Below, piece after piece: positions 8,603-16,521 of a DNA stretch of 64,000 bases. The stretch's first letter is position 1. Every line of letters begins with the position of its first letter. Location of the stretch: contig LRSL01000095.1 of assembly GCA_001563335.1 (NCBI GenBank), positions 1 through 64,000 of the forward strand, read 5' to 3'. This DNA comes from Candidatus Thorarchaeota archaeon SMTZ1-45. Its GTDB lineage: Archaea; Asgardarchaeota; Thorarchaeia; Thorarchaeales; Thorarchaeaceae. Position numbers and translations under genes: made by a program. The notes beneath the pieces are model-generated. The model made no database searches. It saw only the letters and a list, made by a program, of their open reading frames with translations, and had not been told where the DNA came from.

Positions 8603-9868
8603 CTATACTCTCCTCGGGTCAGTAATCACTCCTTTAAGGGCACTAGCAGCAACCGTTGCTGGTGAAGCGAGATATATCCGAGAATCAGGATGTCCCATCC
8701 TTCCTTTGAAGTTTCGATTTGTACTTGATATGCAAACTTCCCCCGCTCCCAGTACTCCGAGATGTCCACCCACACAAGCACCACATGTAGAGTTTGTGAC
8801 AATTCCCCCGGCTTCCATGAGGATCTTGATGATTCCACGTTCCAATGCCTCCATGTAAGTTGCTTTACTTGCAGGTGTTATTATGAGTCGAACACCTTCG
8901 TGCACCTTCTTGCCCTTGAGGATTTCTGCCGCCATTATCAAGTCACCAATTCTGCCATTTGTACATGAACCAATGAACGCCTGATCAATTGGAACACCCG
9001 CGACCTCAGCAACAGGTTTTCCATTTGTGGGCAAGTCGGGTGGTGCGACAATTGGCTCAAGAGGGTCAGTATGAAGATCAAAACGCAGAATATCTACAAA
9101 CTCTGCATCATCATCACTTGTGACTTCTTTCCATTTCTTTGTGGGAGCATAATCCTCCATCCAAAATTTGACATCCTGATTGATAGGCATGGGAGCGCAT
9201 TTTGCTCCGGCTTCGACGCTCATGTTACACATAGTCATTCTCTCGCCAACGCTCATGGTTTCAATTGTTGAACCATGAAACTCCAGAGACTGATAATTGG
9301 CTCCATCTGGACCTAGTTCATTGATTATCTTCAATATCAAGTCCTTACTCATTACACGCTCTGACATCTCTCCCGTGATTTCAATCTTCAATGTTTCAGG
9401 GACTCTGAACCAACATTCTCCAGTAGCTAAGATGAGTGCTGTATCAGTAGCAGCGAGACCGGTGGAGAATGCATTGAATGCTCCATAAGTTGTGGAGTGA
9501 GAATCGCTTCCAATAATAGTGGCACCTGGAACAACAAGTCCTCTCTCAGGAAGAACCTGATGCGAAATGCCACAGTCCACATCACAGAAATTTACAATTC
9601 CCTGTTCTTTCACGAAATTCCTATTTCTCCTATGTATCTCTGCGCTATTGATATCTGATGCAGGTGCCCAGTGGTCGTTAACAACAAGAACTCTATTTGG
9701 GTTCCACACTTTCTTGAAACCCATCTCTTTCAAAATTGGAATAATCCTGGAGCCTAAAACCTCATGAACCATTAATAGATCGACTCTAGCTTCAATCACC
9801 TCTCCTGCACTAGCTTTTCCATCATTTGTGTGGCTAGCCAGAATCTTCTCAGCTATTGTCTTTCCCAT
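8603..9868 (-). CDS. leuC: 3-isopropylmalate dehydratase large subunit
   Basis: The 421-residue protein is a [4Fe-4S] aconitase-family large subunit of archaeal length. It has D-S-H-S-T-T-Y-G-A near residue 121, G-S-C-T-N-G-R near 296, and N-S-T-C-G-A-C-V-G-G near 357, which supply the three cluster cysteines. The substrate-side R-N-F-K-G-R-M-G-H segment is present. It dehydrates and rehydrates isopropylmalate with LeuD in the cytoplasm. The ATG has a GGGGTGAG site and lies 4 nt after the leuB stop. A homoaconitase role (lysine or coenzyme B type pathways) cannot be excluded from sequence alone. Confidence 0.93.
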   Translation of the reverse strand: MGKTIAEKILASHTNDGKASAGEVIEARVDLLMVHEVLGSRIIPILKEMGFKKVWNPNRVLVVNDHWAPASDINSAEIHRRNRNFVKEQGIVNFCDVDCGISHQVLPERGLVVPGATIIGSDSHSTTYGAFNAFSTGLAATDTALILATGECWFRVPETLKIEITGEMSERVMSKDLILKIINELGPDGANYQSLEFHGSTIETMSVGERMTMCNMSVEAGAKCAPMPINQDVKFWMEDYAPTKKWKEVTSDDDAEFVDILRFDLHTDPLEPIVAPPDLPTNGKPVAEVAGVPIDQAFIGSCTNGRIGDLIMAAEILKGKKVHEGVRLIITPASKATYMEALERGIIKILMEAGGIVTNSTCGACVGGHLGVLGAGEVCISSTNRNFKGRMGHPDSRIYLASPATVAASALKGVITDPRRV

Positions 9869-9872
9869 GAGC

Positions 9873-11012
9873 TCACCCCATTTTTCTAATTATCTCATTT
9901 GTCACCTGTTTAGTTGTTGAAGGTTTCACTTTGGACCACCTACCAAGACATAGGTCCATAGTTCTTATTTTCCCTTCACGTAAGACCTCTTCAATTGATT
10001 CTCGAATTCGCTTTGCGCATCCTAATGGTATTTTATCATTATACTTCTTACTCAACCATTCAAACATCATAGCTGCTGAAAGTAGTGCTGCGATTGGGTT
10101 TGCTTTTCCAGTTCCAGCAATATCTGGTGCTGAACCATGAACTGGTTCAAACATTGCTCTCTCAATACCAATATTGCCCGAAGGTGATACACCAAGACCT
10201 CCCTGCAATGCGCCTCCAAGATCGCTTATTATGTCTCCAAAAGCATTCGTTGTCACTACAACATCATAATACTCAGGTTTTCTGAGCACCATAAGTGTCC
10301 AAGCATCAACATATGCATAGTCTCTTGTTATCTCTTTGAATTCTTTTCCGACCTTATCGAAGGACTCTCGAAAGAGTTGACACCCTGCAAGGAGGTTGCT
10401 CTTATCGACACATGTTACACGTTTCACATTATCAATAGGAGCTCCAGTCCTTTCCTTTGCATGTTCAAAAGCAAATCTCGCAACTCGCTCAGAGCCCCTA
10501 GCTGTAATCAACCTTAAATCATAGGCAAAATCCTTGTCAGGTCTCTTGATTCTTCCTCTTGCTGGATAATATAACCCTTCCGTGTTTTCACGAACAATGA
10601 CCATATCAATGTCTTCTGGTTTCTTGTCAGCCAAAGGCGTTGGTACGCCCTCATATAGTTTCACAGGTCGAACATTAGCAAATAGTTCCAATTCCTGACG
10701 AAGCCCAACAACAATACTATACCCTGCAAGATTTCCATCAGGCCGTCTAACGGTCTTTCCATCTAGTCCTTTTGCGCCAATTCCACCAAGTAGTATTGCA
10801 TCTGCCTTAGTCCTAGTGAAATATTCAGCCTGTTCTGACCATTCTCGACCTGTCTTAAGGAAATAGTCACCACCACATTCAAACTCATGAATTTCTAAAG
10901 CAATTTCATCAACTGTTACAATAGCATCTTCAATTACTCTTCTAACCTCTGGAATGACCTCTCTCCCAATGCCATCACCTGGTAATATAACAATCTTGTA
11001 GATGCGACCCAT
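9873..11012 (-). CDS. leuB: 3-isopropylmalate dehydrogenase family enzyme
   Basis: The start is ATG 11012, preceded by GGTGA five bases away; the frame extends three codons further without support. The 379-residue protein belongs to the beta-decarboxylating dehydrogenase family. It has G-D-G-I-G-R-E-V near residue 11, L-R-Q-E-L-E-L-F-A-N-V-R-P near 100, a Y-Y-P-A-R-G segment, K-S-N-L-L near 205, the metal-binding D-x-x-S-D-L-G-G near 262, and the cofactor segment P-V-H-G-S-A-P-D-I-A-G near 290. It should oxidise and decarboxylate 3-isopropylmalate using NAD+. Neighbouring leuC and leuD support leucine synthesis. No leuA is in the window, so another 2-oxoacid chain is possible. Confidence 0.9.
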   Translation of the reverse strand: MGRIYKIVILPGDGIGREVIPEVRRVIEDAIVTVDEIALEIHEFECGGDYFLKTGREWSEQAEYFTRTKADAILLGGIGAKGLDGKTVRRPDGNLAGYSIVVGLRQELELFANVRPVKLYEGVPTPLADKKPEDIDMVIVRENTEGLYYPARGRIKRPDKDFAYDLRLITARGSERVARFAFEHAKERTGAPIDNVKRVTCVDKSNLLAGCQLFRESFDKVGKEFKEITRDYAYVDAWTLMVLRKPEYYDVVVTTNAFGDIISDLGGALQGGLGVSPSGNIGIERAMFEPVHGSAPDIAGTGKANPIAALLSAAMMFEWLSKKYNDKIPLGCAKRIRESIEEVLREGKIRTMDLCLGRWSKVKPSTTKQVTNEIIRKMG

Positions 11013-11021
11013 TTGATTCAC

Positions 11022-11348
11022 CTAGTAACTCCCTAACCAGCCAAGATCTTTCCCTTTGTCATCAATCAGATATACCCTTGTTTCTAATCTCTCACCATCT
11101 AAAAAATGAATTATGCATCGAATGATGAATTTACGATTACACTTTGTGCACTCAACTAGCCAGTTCTCCTCCACCTCTAAGTTGCCTTTGTCTGGGATTT
11201 GGTTTTCTGTTGGAGGTTCTATGAGTTTGAGCTCTTGTCCACCGCACTCATATGTACACTCTTTCAATGCTAATGGTTCCATTCCTCTTCTTCCAAGAGC
11301 AACATATACCTGATTAGGCAGTTCATCCAAAGACCGGTCCCCAGTCAA
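11022..11348 (-). CDS. Small Cys-containing protein heading the leu operon
   Basis: An ATG at 11363 opens the frame, but a GGAGGTGA ribosome site lies inside the first codons of that form and points to TTG 11348 as the true start, giving 108 residues. The protein holds C-x3-C near residue 31 and C-x2-C near 66 (C-T-K-C-N-R-K-F), suggesting a four-Cys metal site, within an otherwise beta-rich sequence ending D-L-G-W-L-G-S-Y. It ends 9 nt before the leuB start, so it is first in the operon. No known family is recognised. A regulatory or accessory role in the pathway is only inference from position. Confidence 0.7.
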   Translation of the reverse strand: MTGDRSLDELPNQVYVALGRRGMEPLALKECTYECGGQELKLIEPPTENQIPDKGNLEVEENWLVECTKCNRKFIIRCIIHFLDGERLETRVYLIDDKGKDLGWLGSY

Positions 11349-11412
11349 ATAATTCACCTCCATCGAACTCGTAACCAGTACGGATAAATGAGATGGTTGT
11401 TACGAAAACATC

Positions 11413-12318
11413 ATGCGACTCGTCACATATTCGAGGTTGGGTGTCCCTTCTATTGGTGTAGAATTGGAATCTGGTATTCTCGACATCCCCGATTCTGCTT
11501 CCCATTTTGGTAGAAAATATCACGTACGAGGACATAGCTTTCCTACAACAATGATGGACCTTTTGAACTGGGAATCAGGAGTCGATGTGGTACGCCAAAT
11601 TGTACAAAGATACAAGAAAACCCCTATTGGTGAGCGAATAATGACCCGTCCTCTGAGTTCTGTGACTCTTGAGGCACCGATATCACGTCCGGGTAAGATT
11701 GTGGCATTAGGGAAAAACTATCTAGATCACGTTGAAGAGACCGGTTCGGATGTACCTGAATTTCCTGTCGTTTTTGCGAAATTTCCCTCAAGTGTCATTG
11801 GTCCAGATGATCCAGTTCCAATTCCAGAGGTTTCATCTATGATTGATTGGGAGGTGGAGTTAGGTGTTGTCATTGGGAAGACTTGCAGAAATATCAGTGA
11901 GAAGAAATCACTAGATTTTGTTGCAGGATACACAATCATCAATGATGTATCTGCCCGCGACCTACAGCTAAATGATGGTCAATGGGTGCGTGCTAAATCA
12001 CTTGACGGATTTTGTCCCATGGGCCCTTGTATCGTTACACAAGATGAACTTGGTGATGCCTCAAAGTTGAAGATGCACACAAAAGTGAATGGGGTTATAA
12101 AACAGGAGTCTTCCACCTCCAACATGATGTTTAATGTTCGAAAGATAGTTTCGTATCTGTCCAAATCATTCACTCTCGAACCTGGGGACATAATTGCGAC
12201 AGGTACGCCATCTGGTGTTGGTTTTGTGAGAAACCCTCCTGAGTTTCTGAAACCTGGTGATAAAGTAGAGCTCTTTATTGAAAAGATTGGTTATTTGCGA
12301 AATAAAGTCATTCAGTAG
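11413..12318 (+). CDS. Fumarylacetoacetate hydrolase family protein
   Basis: The 301-residue protein has the two-part FAH architecture: a small N-terminal domain, then a catalytic mixed-beta-roll core starting at I-V-A-L-G-K-N-Y near residue 96. Metal ligands are visible in D-W-E-V-E-L-G-V-V-I-G near 145, followed by I-N-D-V-S-A-R-D-L-Q near 176 and T-G-T-P-S-G-V-G near 262. Such enzymes cleave or isomerise acylpyruvates and 2-hydroxy-hepta-diene-dioates, or hydrate related 2-oxo acids, using Mg2+. Substrate cannot be read from sequence. The gene diverges from the leu operon with only about 60 nt between starts, so the promoters must overlap. Confidence 0.9.
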   Translation: MRLVTYSRLGVPSIGVELESGILDIPDSASHFGRKYHVRGHSFPTTMMDLLNWESGVDVVRQIVQRYKKTPIGERIMTRPLSSVTLEAPISRPGKIVALGKNYLDHVEETGSDVPEFPVVFAKFPSSVIGPDDPVPIPEVSSMIDWEVELGVVIGKTCRNISEKKSLDFVAGYTIINDVSARDLQLNDGQWVRAKSLDGFCPMGPCIVTQDELGDASKLKMHTKVNGVIKQESSTSNMMFNVRKIVSYLSKSFTLEPGDIIATGTPSGVGFVRNPPEFLKPGDKVELFIEKIGYLRNKVIQ

Positions 12319-12323
12319 ATTTT

Positions 12324-12344
12324 GAGAATCTTACACGAATTCTC
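12324..12344. terminator. Weak hairpin between convergent genes
   Basis: Six-base arms (12324-12329 and 12339-12344) flank a nine-base loop in the 44-nt gap between the FAH gene and the convergent TPR gene. The stem is AT-rich and short, so terminator function is tentative. Confidence 0.3.
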
Positions 12345-12362
12345 TGTTAGAAGCCTACAGCA

Positions 12363-12905
12363 TCATAGGCTATCTGCTTTATCTAGAGCATCCTGCGCTT
12401 CTTCAAACTCGAAAAGTCTCTTATGAGCTCGATTAAGCATTTCCCAGACTTCTTTATCCTTTGGCTTTAGTTTTAGATATGCCTTACAAAAAATCTTCAC
12501 ATTCTCCCAATCACCAAGCGCTTCGTAACATCTTGCACCGTAATATAATGCTCTCTTGTGATTCATCCTAGGACCTGCTAACATTTTGAAAATCTCAGCA
12601 GCTGCTGTATATTCCCCGTCATCGAAATGTGACTTTGCCTCATCAAATCTAATCTCCATCTCGCTAAATTCTGGGATTCGTGAGGAATATGATGTAACCA
12701 TCGTAATTGCGCTACAACATACTAAAATTGTAATCAAAAGAATAGCCATCCCCATGGTCATTACTGGGTCCACGGCGATGAAACCCTGTCCAGCAAGAAT
12801 GGAGATGATGAGACCTCCAATAAATATGATAACAACAGCAATACTAACATATTTTGGAGGTAGCATTCTCATGCTTTCCTCATCATCAGCAAACTGAGAC
12901 ATCAT
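12363..12905 (-). CDS. Membrane-anchored TPR protein
   Basis: The 180-residue protein has a short charged N-terminus, then two TM helices (about residues 20-40 and 48-70). A cytoplasmic-type helical region carries about two to three tetratricopeptide units (F-D-D-G-E-Y-T-A-A-A-E-I-F, Y-Y-G-A-R-C-Y-E-A-L-G-D-W, then W-E-M-L-N-R-A). TPRs mediate protein-protein contacts. Two ATG codons are adjacent at the start, with no Shine-Dalgarno visible. A second, soluble TPR gene follows upstream on the same strand. Partner and role are unknown. Confidence 0.75.
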   Translation of the reverse strand: MMSQFADDEESMRMLPPKYVSIAVVIIFIGGLIISILAGQGFIAVDPVMTMGMAILLITILVCCSAITMVTSYSSRIPEFSEMEIRFDEAKSHFDDGEYTAAAEIFKMLAGPRMNHKRALYYGARCYEALGDWENVKIFCKAYLKLKPKDKEVWEMLNRAHKRLFEFEEAQDALDKADSL

Positions 12906-12969
12906 AAGTAAACGAGTATTTAGACTGCTTTTAGGTCTGGCGAATCAATCAATATTGCTGATACCGAGC

Positions 12970-13623
12970 TCAAGACTCTCTAGAACTGCTTTCCTCAAGC
13001 TGTTTTTTCTTATACTCTACATTCTCTCTTCTAGATGTAAGTCGGTTCCTTGCAACATTGATCCATTGATTGACCATCTTTCTAAGTTCTGGATTCAGCT
13101 CAACAGCAAGCTCAGCGTATGCAATAGCTTTCTCATCATCTTCTTCTATAAAATGAGCATTGGCTTTGTTATAGAATGCTTCAGCATAGTCTGGTTTGAG
13201 TGCCACCGCTTGTGTGTAGGCTTCAATTGCTGCTTCTCCATCTGCGAGTCGTGAATGACAGTTCCCAATATTGTTCCATGCTTCAGCATCATCTGGATTG
13301 ATCTCCAAAGCCTCTTCGTAGCATTCTCGAGCAGCCTCAAAGTCTTTCATAGCATAGAGTGCTGCACCTTTATTGAACCAGATTTCAAAAATGAAGTTGT
13401 CAATAGATAGAGCTTCATCATATGCCTTGACAGCTTCTTCATATTTTTCTGCTTCTGCTAAGGCATAACCTAGATTGTACCAACCTTCAATAAGATCCGG
13501 TCTTTCTTCGACTAGTTCATTTAGAACCTCAATTGCTTTTTCAACTAGGTCCGCTTCTATGAATCTTAGAGCTTTGTTCAACTTCTCAATATCATTGTCG
13601 GACACAGTAACCAAGTATCCCAT
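12970..13623 (-). CDS. Soluble TPR protein
   Basis: The 217-residue product is made almost entirely of canonical 34-residue tetratricopeptide units, about five to six of them (for example W-Y-N-L-G-Y-A-L-A-E-A-E-K-Y-E-E-A, W-N-N-I-G-N-C-H-S-R-L, F-Y-N-K-A-N-A-H-F). A charged C-terminal helix follows. It has no signal peptide or TM segment, so it is a cytoplasmic scaffold. It lies upstream of the membrane-anchored TPR gene on the same strand, 64 nt apart, and could interact with it. No enzymatic domain is present. Confidence 0.85.
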   Translation of the reverse strand: MGYLVTVSDNDIEKLNKALRFIEADLVEKAIEVLNELVEERPDLIEGWYNLGYALAEAEKYEEAVKAYDEALSIDNFIFEIWFNKGAALYAMKDFEAARECYEEALEINPDDAEAWNNIGNCHSRLADGEAAIEAYTQAVALKPDYAEAFYNKANAHFIEEDDEKAIAYAELAVELNPELRKMVNQWINVARNRLTSRRENVEYKKKQLEESSSRES

Positions 13624-13656
13624 CCCTTAGTGAGGAATAAGGATTCCGGAGTGGAC

Positions 13657-14079
13657 TCATTCAGATTTTATTATTCTTCGAGCCATTATGGACATGATCA
13701 CGCCAATCCATGCAATGGATTGTGATATTAAGGTGAGAACATCGGTAAGAGCGTCCATACCTCCAGCTAGGTATGCTTCCACCAGCATAATGATTAGTCC
13801 TATTAGACCTATACCAGCACCCAACCCTATTACAAACCTCGCTGTTCTAATTCGACTCAATGCTATTAGTATTCCACCTAATATCACTGCTATACCTCCT
13901 AATGAGGCTATATATAGTAAGATTGTCAGAATTAGTGTTACAGCTTCAGCTGACGCAGGAAAGTAGAGATCTGCATAAGCGGCAATATCTGCAATAAAAC
14001 CAATGCTTCCAACCCAGCCTACTTGGAATAACAATATCCCTCCAATGAGGGCAAAAGCAACAGAGAGACCGTTTCTCAT
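13657..14079 (-). CDS. Small four-helix membrane protein
   Basis: ATG 14079 is chosen because GGTGATAGG lies directly upstream and the longer frame (to 14130) would overlap the preceding gene. The 140-residue protein has four hydrophobic helices, Gly-rich in the third, and ends with a short basic tail (A-R-R-I-I-K-S-E). No family is recognised. It follows the PHP phosphatase gene by about 35 nt and is probably co-transcribed. Confidence 0.65.
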   Translation of the reverse strand: MRNGLSVAFALIGGILLFQVGWVGSIGFIADIAAYADLYFPASAEAVTLILTILLYIASLGGIAVILGGILIALSRIRTARFVIGLGAGIGLIGLIIMLVEAYLAGGMDALTDVLTLISQSIAWIGVIMSIMARRIIKSE

Positions 14080-14113
14080 CCTATCACCAGCTGAATTAAT
14101 GAAAAAAACCAGT

Positions 14114-14983
14114 TTAATTCTCTTTCTCATCAGTTAAGTCTGACCAAGGCACAAAAGTTGCTTTTCTCCTCCGATAGACCGAAAGACCTTCAAATCCTGA
14201 TTCTTTGATCATATCCAATGCAGTCTTGATGCCTTTGCCAATGTCTGCTGGGAAATGAGCATCAGAACCAACTGTAACTGTGTCAATACCTGCTCTTCGT
14301 AGGGCTTTTATGATACGCTCCTCTGGCATGGGTTGTTGCATCCCTTTTCTTAGCGGTGACGTATTGACTTCAAACCCAACATTCTTTGAAAGCATCTTTT
14401 TCGATAATCCTTCTAAATGAGGTTTCCATATCTCATGGATTTTGTTGCCATAGAAAATCTCTCCAAACCGTCTATAAAGGTCAATATGAGCCAATATGTC
14501 AAAGATTTCGAGATCCATGGAATCGATTAGGATGGTGTAATATCTCTCTCCAAGCTCCTCTACTGAAAACTTTCTGAATGCCTCATTCGCCCTTCCATTT
14601 GCTGAGATTGCTATATGATCAATCAGATGAACCGAACCAATAATGAGATCAAAATCAGTCGAATAAAACTTGTCTGGAAGAGCGTCTTGCACACCTGGAT
14701 AACAGTCTACTTCCACTCCAAGAATTACTTGAAGGCCTAGGTCTTTATAGTGGTCTCCTGCTGTTCGAATTGTAGACTCATAGTCTTCAAACCAAAAGCT
14801 CGAACCAACATCAACCCTCTTGCCCCGCACATTCACATAGCAATCTTCCGCCACTCGATCTGTATCCATATGTGTTGTGAATGCAATCTCTTTCAAACCT
14901 ATATCAAGCGCAACTTGGCAGAACTCATCTACTTCTCCTTCAGCATCAATCGAGTAGTTGGGATGGATGTGGTAGTCAAACAT
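14114..14983 (-). CDS. PHP-domain phosphatase, histidinol-phosphatase-like
   Basis: The start is ATG 14983 with a GGAGAG site six bases upstream; the frame runs eight codons longer. The 289-residue product shows the PHP metal-binding motifs in order: D-Y-H-I-H-P-N-Y-S at the N-terminus, T-T-H-M-D near residue 36, G-V-E-V-D-C near 85, G-S-V-H-L near 118, F-E-V-N-T-S near 207 and G-S-D-A-H-F near 245. Length and motif order resemble HisJ/HisK-type histidinol-phosphate phosphatases. No other his gene is nearby, so the substrate is uncertain; PHP proteins also hydrolyse other phosphomonoesters. Confidence 0.85.
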   Translation of the reverse strand: MFDYHIHPNYSIDAEGEVDEFCQVALDIGLKEIAFTTHMDTDRVAEDCYVNVRGKRVDVGSSFWFEDYESTIRTAGDHYKDLGLQVILGVEVDCYPGVQDALPDKFYSTDFDLIIGSVHLIDHIAISANGRANEAFRKFSVEELGERYYTILIDSMDLEIFDILAHIDLYRRFGEIFYGNKIHEIWKPHLEGLSKKMLSKNVGFEVNTSPLRKGMQQPMPEERIIKALRRAGIDTVTVGSDAHFPADIGKGIKTALDMIKESGFEGLSVYRRRKATFVPWSDLTDEKEN

Positions 14984-15038
14984 TGTCTTCTCTCCATGAA
15001 TATTCATATTTCAGATTGTCTAGAGTTAGATCATTGAG

Positions 15039-16280
15039 CTACTCTGGTTGAACTGCAGGGTCCAAGTAAAGATACGATTCGCCTGTTTGGTCTTTTGGTT
15101 TGATCTCTCTCAAAAACAATGCTACAATTGTGGCAAGAGTAGTTGTAACAACAAGGAACAGAATTGAAGCAGAAAGACCATAGGCATCACCAATCAATCC
15201 GAATATTATTGGTGAAATTGCTCCAGGAATTGCACCCACAGAGAATAACAAACCAAATGCGAGTCCCCTTGAGGCACGTGGGCTAACTTCAGTCAAAAAT
15301 GCTGTGTTGGGAGGTACTCCAAGATAGAAGAAGAATCCTATCACGACCAGCATAAGTATCAATACTGTCTGACTAAGTGAATAATTAAGTAAAAGTAGTG
15401 CTGGTGTAGCCAGTCCTGTTGATACTACCAGAAATGGTACTCTCCTGTTCAATCTGTCTGAGAGTGGAGCAGACACGATTTCACCAACCAATCCAGCACT
15501 AAGCATTATTGTTGTTAGGTATCCCGCCCATATCGGGTCTTCTGTGTAGGTTGCAACCAAATATACTGGCATGAGTAATGATGTACATCTGAATGACATC
15601 CCCCGAAGGCCCATAAGAGTCAAGCCTAGCCAATAGTCACGTGTCCATCCATCTGTGCCCTTACATTCATCATCAACATCCATGAATCCCTCTTTGTATC
15701 CATCTCTTGACGATCTCATCAAAATGATTACTGGTATGAAAATAGCAAACCCCATTAAGCTAAGAGCAACAAGTGATGGTCTCCAACCCCCTAATGCTAC
15801 CAGAAGTGTAACACCTAGGAATGGAATCACAGCCATTCCAACCAATCCCCCCATTGCTTGAATTCCTGTGGCTTTAGCCAAAGCCCTCTGTGGGAACTTC
15901 TCTGCCAATGCAGGAAAAACACTTGGATGATATCCTGATGCTCCAATCCCAAGAAATGCTTGAAAGACTGCAAGTATCAGAAAATTGCTTGAATAGCTAA
16001 TGAGGAGCATAGCGACAGCACTCATGAGAATGCTTGATGAAATGAAAGCATCACGCCAGCGCCACCCTCTATCTCCCAGATACCCTACAAGTAGATGGGA
16101 TATTGTCATCGCCACTACAGCTGCACTAGTGATGATTCCAATCTCTGTATAGTTCAGTGAGAGTTCGATTTGAATCAGTGGTAGAAATGGAGAAAGGGCT
16201 CCTGTATACACATGATTCAAGAAATGTGTCATCGTGACGGCTGCAAGAGTAGCATAGGATGCTTTCGTTATTCTTGACAA
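15039..16280 (-). CDS. MFS transporter, fosmidomycin-resistance-like
   Basis: The 413-residue protein has about twelve TM helices in two halves and the MFS loop motif near residue 68 (G-Y-L-G-D-R-G-W-R-W-R). The first helix, T-H-F-L-N-H-V-Y-T-G-A-L-S-P-F-L-P-L, followed by S-L-N-Y-T-E-I-G, resembles the fosmidomycin-resistance branch of the superfamily. The start is TTG 16280, with a weak ribosome site; a downstream Met (residue 17) would cut the first helix. It should export or import a small solute across the cytoplasmic membrane. The substrate is unknown. Confidence 0.85.
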   Translation of the reverse strand: MSRITKASYATLAAVTMTHFLNHVYTGALSPFLPLIQIELSLNYTEIGIITSAAVVAMTISHLLVGYLGDRGWRWRDAFISSSILMSAVAMLLISYSSNFLILAVFQAFLGIGASGYHPSVFPALAEKFPQRALAKATGIQAMGGLVGMAVIPFLGVTLLVALGGWRPSLVALSLMGFAIFIPVIILMRSSRDGYKEGFMDVDDECKGTDGWTRDYWLGLTLMGLRGMSFRCTSLLMPVYLVATYTEDPIWAGYLTTIMLSAGLVGEIVSAPLSDRLNRRVPFLVVSTGLATPALLLLNYSLSQTVLILMLVVIGFFFYLGVPPNTAFLTEVSPRASRGLAFGLLFSVGAIPGAISPIIFGLIGDAYGLSASILFLVVTTTLATIVALFLREIKPKDQTGESYLYLDPAVQPE

Positions 16281-16364
16281 ATCGTAATTTCACAACCAGA
16301 CAATTGTTGCTCCTATATTTCACTATGTTAAGCGTGCTGGTATAGATACTTGTACAAAAATTGA

Positions 16365-16426
16365 AGAAAAAAAGTCGGTGAGCCGATGACATGAAAATAG
16401 TCCATGTCACCAGCATATTCCGACTT
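16365..16426 (-). terminator. Nested stem-loop with T-run downstream of the subtilase gene
   Basis: On the minus strand an outer seven-base stem (16420-16426 with 16372-16378) encloses a second perfect seven-base stem (16403-16409 with 16387-16393). A run of seven T follows directly. It lies about 100-150 nt after the subtilase stop and before the MFS gene, so it most likely ends the subtilase transcript. Confidence 0.6.
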
Positions 16427-16521
16427 CGACTCGGAAAGGTTGTTAGTGAAGAATTCAAGCTTCTTTTAATATTTAAAGACCTAAATACCGGCAATCATAG
16501 TGTTCCCTAGTACACCTTGTA

